From Sergeia podlipaevii (taxonomy: Eukaryota; Euglenozoa; Kinetoplastea; Trypanosomatida; Trypanosomatidae), in contig JASANZ010002186.1 of assembly GCA_030849805.1 (NCBI GenBank), positions 1 through 64,000 of the forward strand: a stretch of DNA of 64,000 nucleotides, given 5' to 3'. The translations under genes and the position numbers were made by a program. Below the pieces are notes generated by a model that was given only the letters and a program-made list of their open reading frames with translations, made no database searches and was not told the origin of the DNA. Below are positions 19,356-28,526 of the stretch, one piece after another. Within the stretch, counting starts at the first letter, position 1. Every line of letters begins with the position of its first letter.

Positions 19356-22214
19356 ATGTCTGAGGATCGCGACGGACAGCCAGAGAAGAAGAGGGTGCGC
19401 CGCGAGATTGACCCAGCTATTAAGTTTCCTTATGAGCTTGACACCTTTCAGAAGGCGAGTATTGACGCACTTGAAGATGGTGACAGCGTCCTTGTGTCTG
19501 CGCATACATCTGCTGGTAAGACAACGGTGGCGCTCTATGCCATCGCCAAGGCACTGCGGGAGAAGAAGCGCGTTATTTACACCTCTCCCATTAAGGCACT
19601 TAGCAATCAGAAATTTCGCGAGTTCTCTGAGAAATTTGATTCTGTTGGCCTTATGACTGGCGATACCACAATTAAGTCCGACTCAGACTGTTTGGTTATG
19701 ACGACAGAAATTCTTCGCAGCATGCTCTACCGTGGCACTGAGATGCTGCGCGAGGTTGGCTGTGTTGTGTTTGATGAAGTGCACTACATGCGCGATAAAT
19801 CTCGTGGTGTCGTGTGGGAGGAGACGATTAGTCTTCTGCCTGAGGGCTGTCAGTATGTCTTTCTTTCTGCAACCATTCCTAACGCGCGTGAGTTTGCTGA
19901 CTGGGTGGAAAGCATTCACCCCACCACCAAGGTCCATGTCATTCACACAGACTACCGTCCAGTACCGCTGCAGCACTACCTATACCCCTCCGGGGCCGAG
20001 GGTATTTTTCTTATTGTTGACGAGAAGAGCAAATTTCGTGACGATAATTTTAGCAAGGCCATGTCATCTATGGGTGCCGAGCAGAACGGGACAGGTGGTG
20101 GTACAGCCGGAGCAATCAGTGAGGGTCGAAAAGGTGCGGGTCAGAAGGGTCGGATGCAGCGCGGTGGAGGATCTTCGCAGTCCATCATGGAAATCATCAA
20201 ACTGGTGATGGACCGCAATATGTACCCTGTTATTGTCTTTTCATTTGCAAAGGCAGAGTGTGAGCGGAATGCGCTGGCTCTCTCGCGCCTCAACTTTAAC
20301 AACACCGAGGAGGATGCGCTGGTGACTGAAGTGTTCAACAACGCAATGGAGTCGCTGGCAGAGGAAGACAGGAAGCTCCCGGCAATTGAGCATCTTCTTC
20401 CGTTGCTGAAGCGTGGCGTTGGTATCCACCATTCCGGTCTTTTACCTATTCTGAAGGAGGTTGTGGAGATTCTTTTTCAGGCCGGGCTTGTAAAGGTGCT
20501 CTTCTCCACTGAAACTTTCTCGATGGGGCTCAATATGCCTGCGCGTACCGTTGTCTTTACGTCCGTCAAGAAGTGGGACGGCGAGAAGAACCGTTACCTG
20601 ACTGGCGGAGAGTACATTCAAATGTCCGGACGTGCCGGCCGTCGTGGCCTCGATCGTGTAGGTGTTGTTATTGCCATGGTAGATGAGGCCGTGGAGCCGG
20701 ACACACTTAAGCAATTGACCGGGGGCGGGGCAGATGTGCTCTTGAGTAGCTTTCACTTGACGTACAACATGGTACTGAACTTGCTGCGTGTTGAGGACAT
20801 TGATCCTGAGTTTATGATGAAGCGGAGTTTCGCGCAGTTTCAGCGCCTTAGGGATAAGCCAGCGCTCGAGGTAAAGAGCGCTACTTTGCGAAGCGCCATT
20901 GCAGCTATTCAGGTGGAGCAGGAGGAGGTGTTTAGGCAATACACAGTATGCAAAAATCTCATTGAAAAGAAGCAGGTGGAAGTGAACGCAATAGTGCGCC
21001 AACCCAAGTTCCTGCGCAACTGGACTCAAGCGGGCAGGTTTGTGCGCATTATTAGAGCGTCGGACAAGATGGACTTTGGCTGGGGCGTGTGCCGCTCCTT
21101 TGCAGCCAAAACCGCAGATTCTCAAATGAATGACCCGAGCAACTATTCGGTCAATGTGTCCGTAATTTGTGCAAAGGCCGATACCGCTGGTTCAGGATCT
21201 TTAACGCCATGCCACGTCACGCAGTACACCTCAGCCACAGCCGATTTGTACACTGTCACATTCGACTTCACCGACGTAGACCGTCTCTCAACGCTGAAGA
21301 TTGGCTTGCCGGCACACCCAGACTCCGAGCAAGGTCGTTCGCAGCTGATGCAGACTCTTTCGCGTTTGCACCAGGAATTTGAGGAGGATAATGTGCCAAC
21401 GCTTAGCGCCGCACAGATGGTCAACGACGACGCTCAGCTGACCCGGCTTCTGAGTCAAATTAGCAATCTGAAAGTTCAGCTGAATGAGAATTCCCTCGTC
21501 AAATGCCCGACGCCTGAACTGCTGTCTGGCTTCGATCAGTACAAGGAAAAGGCTGAGCTGAACACGCAGTTGGAGGAGGTGACGGAACAACTTGGTAGTA
21601 TGAGTACTGCGGTGTTCTCAGAGGAACTGAAGCAAATGATGCGTGTGCTTCGGCGTCTGGACTACATTGATAAAGACAACATTATTCTTCGCAAGGCGCG
21701 TGTGGCATGCGAAATTACGACAACAGACGAGAATGAAATTCTGCTTACCGAGCTTCTCTTTAAGGGTGTGCTCAATTCCATGGAGACGGAAATGATTGTG
21801 GCGCTTCTTTCTTGCTTGGTAAATGTTCACAGGACACCCGATGGCTTCTCGCTTCCTCAAGAATTTGAGCACCCGCTGAAGGATTTAAATGAAATCGTCA
21901 CCCGCATCGCTACTGTCAGTGTTGAGAGCGGGTTGATACAGGAGAATACATCGGTGGAGAAGGTACTGCCGTCACTCATGGAAGTAACTTACTTATGGGC
22001 AAAAGGGGCCAAATTTGTAGATCTTGTGAGCAAAACAAACGCGTACGAGGGCGAAATTGTGCGCATGATGCGTCGTCTTGAAGAAATGCTGCGTCAACTA
22101 GCTTCTGCTGCTCGCTCACCTGCTATTGGTAGTATCGAATTGCACGATAAGTTTCTCAAGGGAATTCAGCTAATCAAGCGTGACATTGTGTTTGCTTCGT
22201 CTCTCTATCTGTAA
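19356..22214 (+). CDS. MTR4: MTR4-type DExH RNA helicase (TRAMP/exosome cofactor)
   Basis: MTR4 is a nuclear 3'-5' RNA helicase that unwinds and delivers substrates to the exosome, alone or in TRAMP. The 952-residue protein shows Ski2-family motifs: AHTSAGKTTVAL (Walker A, about residues 49-60), TSPIKALSNQ (Ia), DEVHYMRD (II, about 138-145), LSATIPN (III), GIHHSGLLP, and QMSGRAGRRGLDR (VI, about 422-434). The C-terminal half has the arch/KOW insertion region and the helical DSHCT domain. A glycine-rich insert at about residues 235-270 separates the two RecA parts. The N-terminus is short, as in other trypanosomatid forms. MTR4 rather than SKI2 is favoured by length and by the short N-terminus. 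Confidence 0.93.
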   Translation: MSEDRDGQPEKKRVRREIDPAIKFPYELDTFQKASIDALEDGDSVLVSAHTSAGKTTVALYAIAKALREKKRVIYTSPIKALSNQKFREFSEKFDSVGLMTGDTTIKSDSDCLVMTTEILRSMLYRGTEMLREVGCVVFDEVHYMRDKSRGVVWEETISLLPEGCQYVFLSATIPNAREFADWVESIHPTTKVHVIHTDYRPVPLQHYLYPSGAEGIFLIVDEKSKFRDDNFSKAMSSMGAEQNGTGGGTAGAISEGRKGAGQKGRMQRGGGSSQSIMEIIKLVMDRNMYPVIVFSFAKAECERNALALSRLNFNNTEEDALVTEVFNNAMESLAEEDRKLPAIEHLLPLLKRGVGIHHSGLLPILKEVVEILFQAGLVKVLFSTETFSMGLNMPARTVVFTSVKKWDGEKNRYLTGGEYIQMSGRAGRRGLDRVGVVIAMVDEAVEPDTLKQLTGGGADVLLSSFHLTYNMVLNLLRVEDIDPEFMMKRSFAQFQRLRDKPALEVKSATLRSAIAAIQVEQEEVFRQYTVCKNLIEKKQVEVNAIVRQPKFLRNWTQAGRFVRIIRASDKMDFGWGVCRSFAAKTADSQMNDPSNYSVNVSVICAKADTAGSGSLTPCHVTQYTSATADLYTVTFDFTDVDRLSTLKIGLPAHPDSEQGRSQLMQTLSRLHQEFEEDNVPTLSAAQMVNDDAQLTRLLSQISNLKVQLNENSLVKCPTPELLSGFDQYKEKAELNTQLEEVTEQLGSMSTAVFSEELKQMMRVLRRLDYIDKDNIILRKARVACEITTTDENEILLTELLFKGVLNSMETEMIVALLSCLVNVHRTPDGFSLPQEFEHPLKDLNEIVTRIATVSVESGLIQENTSVEKVLPSLMEVTYLWAKGAKFVDLVSKTNAYEGEIVRMMRRLEEMLRQLASAARSPAIGSIELHDKFLKGIQLIKRDIVFASSLYL

Positions 22215-22753
22215 CGGGAGAAGTTCTTCTTTTTATGTGTTTGTGTGTGTGTGTGTGTGTCTACTTTTTGGCGAAGAAATAATGGCGCAGCAACTTGGGA
22301 GTGATCGCGAGGACATTTGTGAGGAATTAAAATTAGGGGCCATGTTACGAATGAAAGTCAATCTCAGTTGTAGCATTGTCTGTGCGCTGCTAAACTTCTG
22401 CGTATAAGCGGCTTTTAAAAAAGCCAAGCATAATTATATAAACGAGATTGCCTACATCATTTCTCGCTTACACAGGTATACCAACAAATAACAGTACTAC
22501 GAATCTAACCGAGAATAATTAAATGAACAGATACATACGCACGTATTTTAACACGTTCTTTGTGGTGTTGTAAAATTTGGTGGAGACCAAGCTCTTCATG
22601 TTACTGTTGGGTGTTTACAAACCAACGCCTCCTTAATTCAAATGTCGACGCTCAGGCGCCATTCTCTTTTGTTTTTGGTATTATGCACTTGCTACTCATG
22701 TTAACAGCTTCTTCTTTACGTTTCCCTTCTTTTTTTTTTTGTTTTCTTTGAGC
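22215..22753. other. Intergenic, MTR4 3' UTR and Obg leader
   Basis: A TG dinucleotide run at about 22242-22260 follows the MTR4 stop. A strong pyrimidine tract at 22710-22749 ends in AG at 22751-22752. A short frame at 22180-22407 overlaps the end of MTR4 and does not look coding. Confidence 0.6.
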
Positions 22754-22858
22754 ATGGTAGTGCGGGCATATTTACATTTTTTTGATGACCTCCCATCAAA
22801 AGCTTTCCCGGAAGGTGCACCAGAGATTTGTAGACAGTGTCAAGGTTTTGCTGTGTAG
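22754..22858 (+). promoter_or_regulatory. Overlapping upstream ORF of the Obg gene
   Basis: Directly after the AG at 22751-22752 comes an ATG at 22754 that opens a 34-codon frame. It runs past the Obg start at 22785 in another frame and stops at 22856-22858. A second AG at 22759-22760 would remove this ATG if used as acceptor. If the first AG is used, the uORF should reduce translation of the main protein. Confidence 0.5.
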
Positions 22859-24218
22859 TGGTGCTGGCGGAGATGGTGCTAGCGTCATGCTACACGAGCA
22901 CAGCAACGAATTTGCCGGGCCTGGTGGCGGCAACGGCGGAAATGGTGGAAATATTCTACTTCGGTGCACGAAGCAGTCAACGGACCTTTCAAAAATACTA
23001 GACATGGGTTCCCAACTGTCCGCTGGAGACGGCAGCTGCGGTTTCTCAAGGGTTGCTCATGGCAAAAGAGGAAAGGATCTGTGGCTGTCACTTCCTGTGG
23101 GAAGTGAGGTTATTGATGTAGACACTAATCAAGTTCTTTATGACATGGATGAAGATGGTATGGAGGTGCTTTTGCTCGAAGGAGGTCAAGGTGGCAAGGG
23201 AAATGCGTCCTTTGCCAACAAGTGGCACCACTCACCGGTTGAGTCGACGCGGGGGCTTCCGGGAAACACAATGCTTGCTCAGATTGAGCTCAAAACGATT
23301 GCTGACTGTGGTTTCATTGGGTACCCCAATGCAGGCAAGTCCTCGCTGTTGTCTGCTATCAGCACTAGTAAGCCCGCAATCGCACCATATGCGTTTACGA
23401 CGCTTCGCCCCTATGTGGGCGTCATGCACGATTTATATGGCAACACGTGCCGCATCGCGGATGTACCAGGACTGATTGAAGGCGCGTATGAGAATCGTGG
23501 TCTCGGTCATCAGTTTCTGCGTCATGTTGAGCGTACGCAATCTCTCGCGTACGTTGTGGATATGTGCGACGCCTATAATCCCCTAGATAAGGAGACTCCT
23601 TTGCAGCCATGGGAAGTAGTAGAACTGCTGAGCCAGGAGCTGGAGTACTATCAACCCCATCTAAGTGACAAGGCGATTATGATATTCGCAAACAAGATGG
23701 ATCTCGAGAAGGATTGCACTGGCATACCTACCAAAGATAAGCTGGAGGAACTGAAGAAACGTACCCAGCTTCCTGTTTTCCCCATATCCGCCGCCTTAGG
23801 GATTGCACTTGGCTTTCAGCATTTGCAAACGGGATTGTCGCAGGCGACACAGTTTATGTGCAGTGAGATTTTTCGAAAGAAGTCACATGAGCGGCAAATT
23901 CGTCAGCAACGACGCGTTGATGAACAAAACCAGTTAAATGACATCTTTAAAGCCAAGCACAATGGCATTTTTTCTTTTACCAGTGCGAAAAAGGAGAAGG
24001 AATGTCAAGATGTTGAAACAGCTGGCGGAGCCCTCTCGTTGGTAGATCAGCAACTTGGTACGCTCGGTGACAGCGGCCTGGGGGATGTATTTGACGGCTA
24101 TGAAAACTCTGTCGCCCGTGGAAAACTTCATGAGTACCGAGACCTCACCATGAAGGGAAAGTACTGGTCTCTCACTCGCCACCAGGGCGAAAAGGTGCGA
24201 GACGAGAAATGGAAGTAA
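22785..24218 (+). CDS. Obg-family GTPase, probably mitochondrial ribosome assembly
   Basis: Obg GTPases assist large ribosomal subunit maturation; eukaryotic MTG2/GTPBP5 acts in mitochondria. The 477-residue protein begins with a glycine-rich Obg fold (about residues 10-165, with SGAGGDGASV and GGNGGNGGNI) and continues into a G domain: GYPNAGKSS (G1), DVPGLIEGA (G3), NKMD (G4) and an SAA block (G5). A C-terminal extension of about 130 residues is charged and has no known domain. The ATG at 22785 is chosen; the frame upstream opens only on a TTG. The N-terminus is short and basic, compatible with mitochondrial targeting but not proof. An overlapping uORF is noted separately. Confidence 0.92.
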   Translation: MTSHQKLSRKVHQRFVDSVKVLLCSGAGGDGASVMLHEHSNEFAGPGGGNGGNGGNILLRCTKQSTDLSKILDMGSQLSAGDGSCGFSRVAHGKRGKDLWLSLPVGSEVIDVDTNQVLYDMDEDGMEVLLLEGGQGGKGNASFANKWHHSPVESTRGLPGNTMLAQIELKTIADCGFIGYPNAGKSSLLSAISTSKPAIAPYAFTTLRPYVGVMHDLYGNTCRIADVPGLIEGAYENRGLGHQFLRHVERTQSLAYVVDMCDAYNPLDKETPLQPWEVVELLSQELEYYQPHLSDKAIMIFANKMDLEKDCTGIPTKDKLEELKKRTQLPVFPISAALGIALGFQHLQTGLSQATQFMCSEIFRKKSHERQIRQQRRVDEQNQLNDIFKAKHNGIFSFTSAKKEKECQDVETAGGALSLVDQQLGTLGDSGLGDVFDGYENSVARGKLHEYRDLTMKGKYWSLTRHQGEKVRDEKWK

Positions 24219-24498
24219 AATTTTCTGCTGGATGCCTCCTGTTGACAGCAGGCGCTTTTATTCACAGTATGGACAAAGAAAAAAATCTAAGCGATATATT
24301 AAAAAGATAATTTATGCTTTTTTTTTGACATATTACCGCAGACAGTAACGCATGATTTTTTTTTTTAACTTGGTTGCCTTTTATCTTTTGTTCATTTTCC
24401 ATCACTTTTTCTTTCTGTCATTTTTATTGCTCAATATTTTATTTTCTTGTAGCGTAGGCAATCAATAGCAAGAAAGAGAGTAGTTAAATCGTGAAAGA
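24219..24498. other. Intergenic
   Basis: No gene. T-rich tract at about 24352-24451 with AG near 24454, upstream of the bromodomain gene. Confidence 0.55.
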
Positions 24499-25161
24499 AT
24501 GGATTTTGCTAAGAAGCATCCCAGGGAGGAGTCTTTCCGAAAAGACCGGGTGCTCTCTTTCATCAACAGGCTGTGGAACGCGGATACGCTTGGGATGTTT
24601 CATCATCCTGTCAGCGCTTCCGAAGTTCCGGGCTACTATGAGGTTATTGCTGACCCCATAGACCTTTCCACGATTAAGCAAATGATTGAAGGTGGAAAGT
24701 ACACAAGCGAAGCAGAGGTGGAGGACGATGTTGCGCGTATGATCTCTAACGCGCTGGAATTCAATGAGAAGGGATCGAAATGGCATGACTTGGCACTCGA
24801 GTTCCGAAAGACGTACCTGTCGCTGGCAAAGCAGTCTGGGCTAGCTTTTGATGATGATAGTGCCTTTATTCCATCGAAGAAGCTTAAGGATGACGAGTCG
24901 ACGCTGCGAAAGGCGGAGAAGAGCTGTGATGAGGAACTCGGTGCCGTACTGGATGTCTTGGAGAAGGAAAAGGAGATACCGCTGGAAGAGTTGCGAGCCA
25001 AGTATGCGCGCATGAAGGCCTCCTCTGAAGGATCTGAGGAGGACGATAGCGACGAAGACAATGATGACTCTTCGGAAGAAGATGAAGAGGGCTTTGATAG
25101 TAGCGATGAAGAAGACTCTGGCGATGAATACCTTGATGACGAAAGCTCTAGTGATGAGTAG
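24499..25161 (+). CDS. Bromodomain factor (BDF2-like)
   Basis: Bromodomain factors read acetyl-lysine on histones and mark transcription start regions in trypanosomes. The 220-residue protein has one bromodomain at about residues 15-110: HHPVSASEVPGYYEVIADPI and the following PIDLSTIK form the ZA loop and helix, and NALEFNEKGS supplies the acetyl-lysine-binding Asn. A helical linker and a strongly acidic serine-rich tail (about 175-220, EEDDSDEDNDDSSEEDEE) follow. A small one-bromodomain protein with an acidic tail best resembles BDF2 of T. cruzi and T. brucei, but the numbered assignment is tentative. Confidence 0.85.
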   Translation: MDFAKKHPREESFRKDRVLSFINRLWNADTLGMFHHPVSASEVPGYYEVIADPIDLSTIKQMIEGGKYTSEAEVEDDVARMISNALEFNEKGSKWHDLALEFRKTYLSLAKQSGLAFDDDSAFIPSKKLKDDESTLRKAEKSCDEELGAVLDVLEKEKEIPLEELRAKYARMKASSEGSEEDDSDEDNDDSSEEDEEGFDSSDEEDSGDEYLDDESSSDE

Positions 25162-25583
25162 TCTAATAGTGCCTAGTATGCATTGTTTCACTTCGTACAT
25201 GACTGAAATCTGGTCATTACAAAGACGCAGTTGCTGCTACTGGACCTTTCCATATTTTGTGTCACCTTACAAGCTGCTCGCGCCTTCTGTAACAGAGGAT
25301 TATATGCATACCTAATGGCGCATCTTATTTGATTAAACTCACAGTTGAACCCCCCCCCCCGTTTAGTGATTTACTCACATTGCGCTATAGACACTGTTTT
25401 TTTGTCACCTGCATACAACGCCTGTGCTGCTTTCCTTTTGACTCCTCCTTTTATCTTCGAAGGGAAAAAAAAATATTTACATTTTTTTGTTGTTGTTTCA
25501 TTTACGGCGATTAGATAAAGCCATAGAGAGGTAGAGAGGGGAAGGCACATACAGGTTCTTTTGCAAGCATTCATTGCTTCAAA
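25162..25583. other. Intergenic with poly(C) run
   Basis: An 11-base C-run at 25350-25360 and T-rich tracts at 25410-25505. No gene seen. Confidence 0.6.
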
Positions 25584-26105
25584 ATGGTTAAACGTCCTAG
25601 TTTACTCCAGGTGTGGTCGGCCGTATTGGCGCTTTTTGAACTGCCGACCATTGTGACGCTCATGCAGGGCACATCTAATGTAGTAGCTGCAACCCCGTGG
25701 TTTGACGACAAGAATTACTACCGTAAAAACCCAACGATTGGGCTACTCTACAGCACCGTACTACTGATCATTGTTGTCGACCGACTTCTTGTCGCATACC
25801 TACCGCGTATGAAACTGCTTGTTTTGTATACTGCCGTGATTCACTTTTTGGAGATGATTTTCTTTGCAACGTTGATGAGTGTGAGGGAAGAGCCGCCGCA
25901 AGGTATCTGCTATGTCTACATGGTCGTTATCGTATTCAACGCATGTTTGTACACGTTTAGCTTTTTGACTCTGAGGGCGGAACAGAAGGCTGTCGTGGTG
26001 GCGGCCGACCACAGTCGTACCAGGCAGCTACGCGAAATTAGGGAAATGCGGGCGAGATATGCGAGAGAGCAGCAACAAAGCGTACAAGTCGAGAATTCCG
26101 CGTAG
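25584..26105 (+). CDS. Four-helix membrane protein, Erg28-like (paralogue 1)
   Basis: The 173-residue protein has four predicted membrane helices (about residues 8-28, 50-70, 74-97, 108-130) and a charged arginine-rich C-terminal tail. The first helix, the polar loop with TPWFDDKNYY, the acidic/basic pair in the second helix and the HFLEMIFF helix resemble the layout of Erg28, the ER scaffold that holds C-4 demethylation enzymes of sterol synthesis. The likeness is in pattern only, so the role is inferred. The next gene encodes a related protein. Confidence 0.6.
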   Translation: MVKRPSLLQVWSAVLALFELPTIVTLMQGTSNVVAATPWFDDKNYYRKNPTIGLLYSTVLLIIVVDRLLVAYLPRMKLLVLYTAVIHFLEMIFFATLMSVREEPPQGICYVYMVVIVFNACLYTFSFLTLRAEQKAVVVAADHSRTRQLREIREMRARYAREQQQSVQVENSA

Positions 26106-26548
26106 TGGTTGCTTTTACAGACTCTGTAAGAGTGGTTTATCGTGTGCCATGCCGCATTGTCAACTTGCGTGATGATATCATTCTTTATCTATTGTTGTTG
26201 TTACTGTTATCTGCGCCATGTGCATTATTCTCATGCTTGCTATTTTGCTAAACGAAGAAAAAAAAACGACGAGAAATTGATGTGGCAAACTCAGTCAATG
26301 ATATTACGTTGCAATTTCGAACCACCATTATTTTTTTCTCTCAAGCTGTGGGCTTTTAGCGTGTTTTCAAATTCATACATCCTTTTTTTTCTTTTTTTAT
26401 CATCAGCATAGAAATAGAACGTCCTCATTATTATTATTCTGTTTTCTTTACAGCACATTTATTCGCACGGTTTGGTGTCTCTTCTTTTTCTTGTTGTTGT
26501 TATTGTCTGCATACTTTTAAGAAACATAATTTTAAACGTACTTTGCAA
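26106..26548. other. Intergenic
   Basis: No gene. Pyrimidine-rich at 26430-26520, before the second four-helix protein. Confidence 0.6.
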
Positions 26549-26953
26549 ATGACCTCAGTTAGATGGTATACTGTAGCAATGGTGCTATCAGACCTGTACA
26601 TAGTACTGCATGTATGGATTACTGGCACTCATGCACTGTCAGATGGCACTGTATGGTTTGATCGTAACTCAAACAGTCCACTCGGTGCTTTGGTTTTCAC
26701 AGCTGCTGTTGCCTTTCTTACTCTACCGCTTGTATTTGTAGTGATAGACTCTTTGAATCGCTGGCTGCTCCTGAACGCAGCTATTGCGGAGACCGTGCGG
26801 CTTCTTCTGTTCAGTCTGCTATTCAAGTACAATGGCAATGCCTCGCAGTACAACACTTTGCTGCTCACTTTCATGGCATGGAATGTGGCATTTTACTGGC
26901 GCAACTGGTATACCACGATGTCAGAAATGGTGGCTAACATGAAAAAGGAGTGA
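26549..26953 (+). CDS. Four-helix membrane protein, Erg28-like (paralogue 2)
   Basis: The 134-residue protein has four predicted membrane helices. It shares with its upstream neighbour an opening helix, a WFDxN loop (VWFDRN here, PWFDDK there), a short hydrophilic turn and a final helix ending in a charged tail, so the two are probably an old tandem duplication. Its size is close to yeast and human Erg28. The ATG at 26549 is used because the frame upstream starts on TTG. A sterol-synthesis scaffold role is inferred, not shown. Confidence 0.6.
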   Translation: MTSVRWYTVAMVLSDLYIVLHVWITGTHALSDGTVWFDRNSNSPLGALVFTAAVAFLTLPLVFVVIDSLNRWLLLNAAIAETVRLLLFSLLFKYNGNASQYNTLLLTFMAWNVAFYWRNWYTTMSEMVANMKKE

Positions 26954-27281
26954 AGCAAGACGTTTTTTTTTTTTTATCACAACGTTTTTGTGTACATTTG
27001 CAGTGTATTTTACAAATAAACATTCAAGTGCACTTGCATATCTTCTACTTGTTTAAACATTGGCAGTGCTGGTTCGCTGAACGTGAAACTTTGATTTCTC
27101 ACATGTACACATACTTTTTACTTTTATTTATGTACATGCCTATACACCTTACTGTAACTGTTATTAGCTTCTCTTTAATTGCCTCTTTTATCAACATCTT
27201 CTTTTTTTTTTATGCACATTTTCAAGTAAATAATTTTTCCTTTTTTCTACACTCCTCGTAAGCTTTTATCACTAAAAAAAA
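26954..27281. other. Intergenic
   Basis: No gene. T-rich tracts at 27160-27250 precede the succinyl-CoA synthetase gene. Confidence 0.6.
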
Positions 27282-28526
27282 ATGTTCCGCATTGGTCGTC
27301 TTTGCACTCCTAAGGCATCCGGTATTCAGCGCCGCTTCTTCAACATTCACGAGTACCAGTCCAAGCGTATCCTCAAGGATTCTGGCTGCAAGGTCGAGTT
27401 TGGCATCCCCTGCACCACCCTCGCCGAGGTTGAGGCAGCTTGCAACAAGATTAAGACCGATAAGAAGGTAGTCAAGTCCCAGATTCTCGCTGGTGGCCGT
27501 GGTCAGGGTACCTTCAAGGATGGCTACAAGGGTGGCGTGAAGGTGTGCAACTCTACCGGTGAGGCACTTGAGGCGGCCAAGGCTATGCTTGGCAACACGC
27601 TTGTGACGAAGCAGACTGGCCCCAAGGGACAGATTGTCAATACCCTCTATGTCACCGAGGCTGTTTCTGGCATTAAGCGTGAGCTTTACCTTTCCCTCGT
27701 TCTTGATCGCAAGAGTGCGTCCCCCATGTTCATCGGTAGCGCTGAGGGCGGTATGGGCATTGAAGAGCTTGCCAAGTCCAACCCCGAGAAGATCAAGACC
27801 ATGAAGGTCAACGTGGCTGAGGGTGTGGACCATGACGCTTGCGTCCTCTACGCCAAGGAGCTCGGATTTACTGGTGAGACCGCCGAGCTGGCTGCTGAGC
27901 AGATCAAGAACTTGTACAACATTGGTAAGTCCAAGGACTGCACTATGGTGGAAATCAACCCCTTTGTTGAGCTTGAGAAGGGCGACGTGATGGAGATCGA
28001 TGCTAAGCTGAGCTTCGACGACAATGCCGCCTTCCGCCAGAAAGAAATTTTTGCCATGGAGGACAAGACCCAGATTGACGCCAAGGAGGTGCTTGCTAAG
28101 GAGCACGATCTTAACTACATTGCCCTTGACGGCAACGTCGGTTGCCTCGTCAACGGTGCTGGCCTTGCCATGGCCACCATGGATCTCATTTCTCTCCACG
28201 GTGGTAGCCCCGCCAACTTCCTTGATGTCGGTGGTAGCGCCGATGAGAACCAGATTGTCGCAGCTTTCAAGATTATCACCGGCGACCCGAACGTGAAGAG
28301 CATTCTGGTCAACATCTTTGGCGGCATCATGCACTGCGATGTCATTGCGCAGGGTGTTGTTAACGCCTCCAAGACTCTTAATACCACGATCCCCATTATT
28401 GTGCGTCTGAGCGGTACCAACGAGGAGCTTGGCAAGGAGATTCTGCGCAAGAGCGGTATGGAGGTTCACGCCGCTGAGGACTTTGAGTCTGCCGCCAAGC
28501 TTGCTGTGGAGTTATCCAAGAAGTAA
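27282..28526 (+). CDS. Succinyl-CoA synthetase beta subunit, mitochondrial
   Basis: This subunit pairs with the alpha subunit to convert succinyl-CoA to succinate with substrate-level phosphorylation. In trypanosomes it also works in the acetate:succinate CoA-transferase cycle. The 414-residue protein has a basic amphipathic mitochondrial presequence (about residues 1-20, ending before FFNIHEYQSK). An ATP-grasp domain follows, with AGGRGQGTFKDGYKGG and EINPFVE, and a C-terminal ligase domain with FLDVGGSADE and IFGGIMHCD. Codon use is strongly biased, as expected for high expression, and this also produces a long antisense open frame. Whether ADP or GDP is preferred is not evident. Confidence 0.95.
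   Translation: MFRIGRLCTPKASGIQRRFFNIHEYQSKRILKDSGCKVEFGIPCTTLAEVEAACNKIKTDKKVVKSQILAGGRGQGTFKDGYKGGVKVCNSTGEALEAAKAMLGNTLVTKQTGPKGQIVNTLYVTEAVSGIKRELYLSLVLDRKSASPMFIGSAEGGMGIEELAKSNPEKIKTMKVNVAEGVDHDACVLYAKELGFTGETAELAAEQIKNLYNIGKSKDCTMVEINPFVELEKGDVMEIDAKLSFDDNAAFRQKEIFAMEDKTQIDAKEVLAKEHDLNYIALDGNVGCLVNGAGLAMATMDLISLHGGSPANFLDVGGSADENQIVAAFKIITGDPNVKSILVNIFGGIMHCDVIAQGVVNASKTLNTTIPIIVRLSGTNEELGKEILRKSGMEVHAAEDFESAAKLAVELSKK

Noticed and set aside
20442..21125. A 227-codon minus-strand frame inside MTR4
   Set aside because: It lies fully within a conserved helicase gene on the other strand and shows no family likeness.
26169..26175. A C-box match GTGATGA
   Set aside because: No CTGA and no flanking stem within about 120 bases.
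27222..28469. A 415-codon open frame on the minus strand opposite succinyl-CoA synthetase beta
   Set aside because: It is an antisense shadow caused by strong codon bias of a clearly recognised gene, with leucine/valine-rich low-information product and no splice signal.
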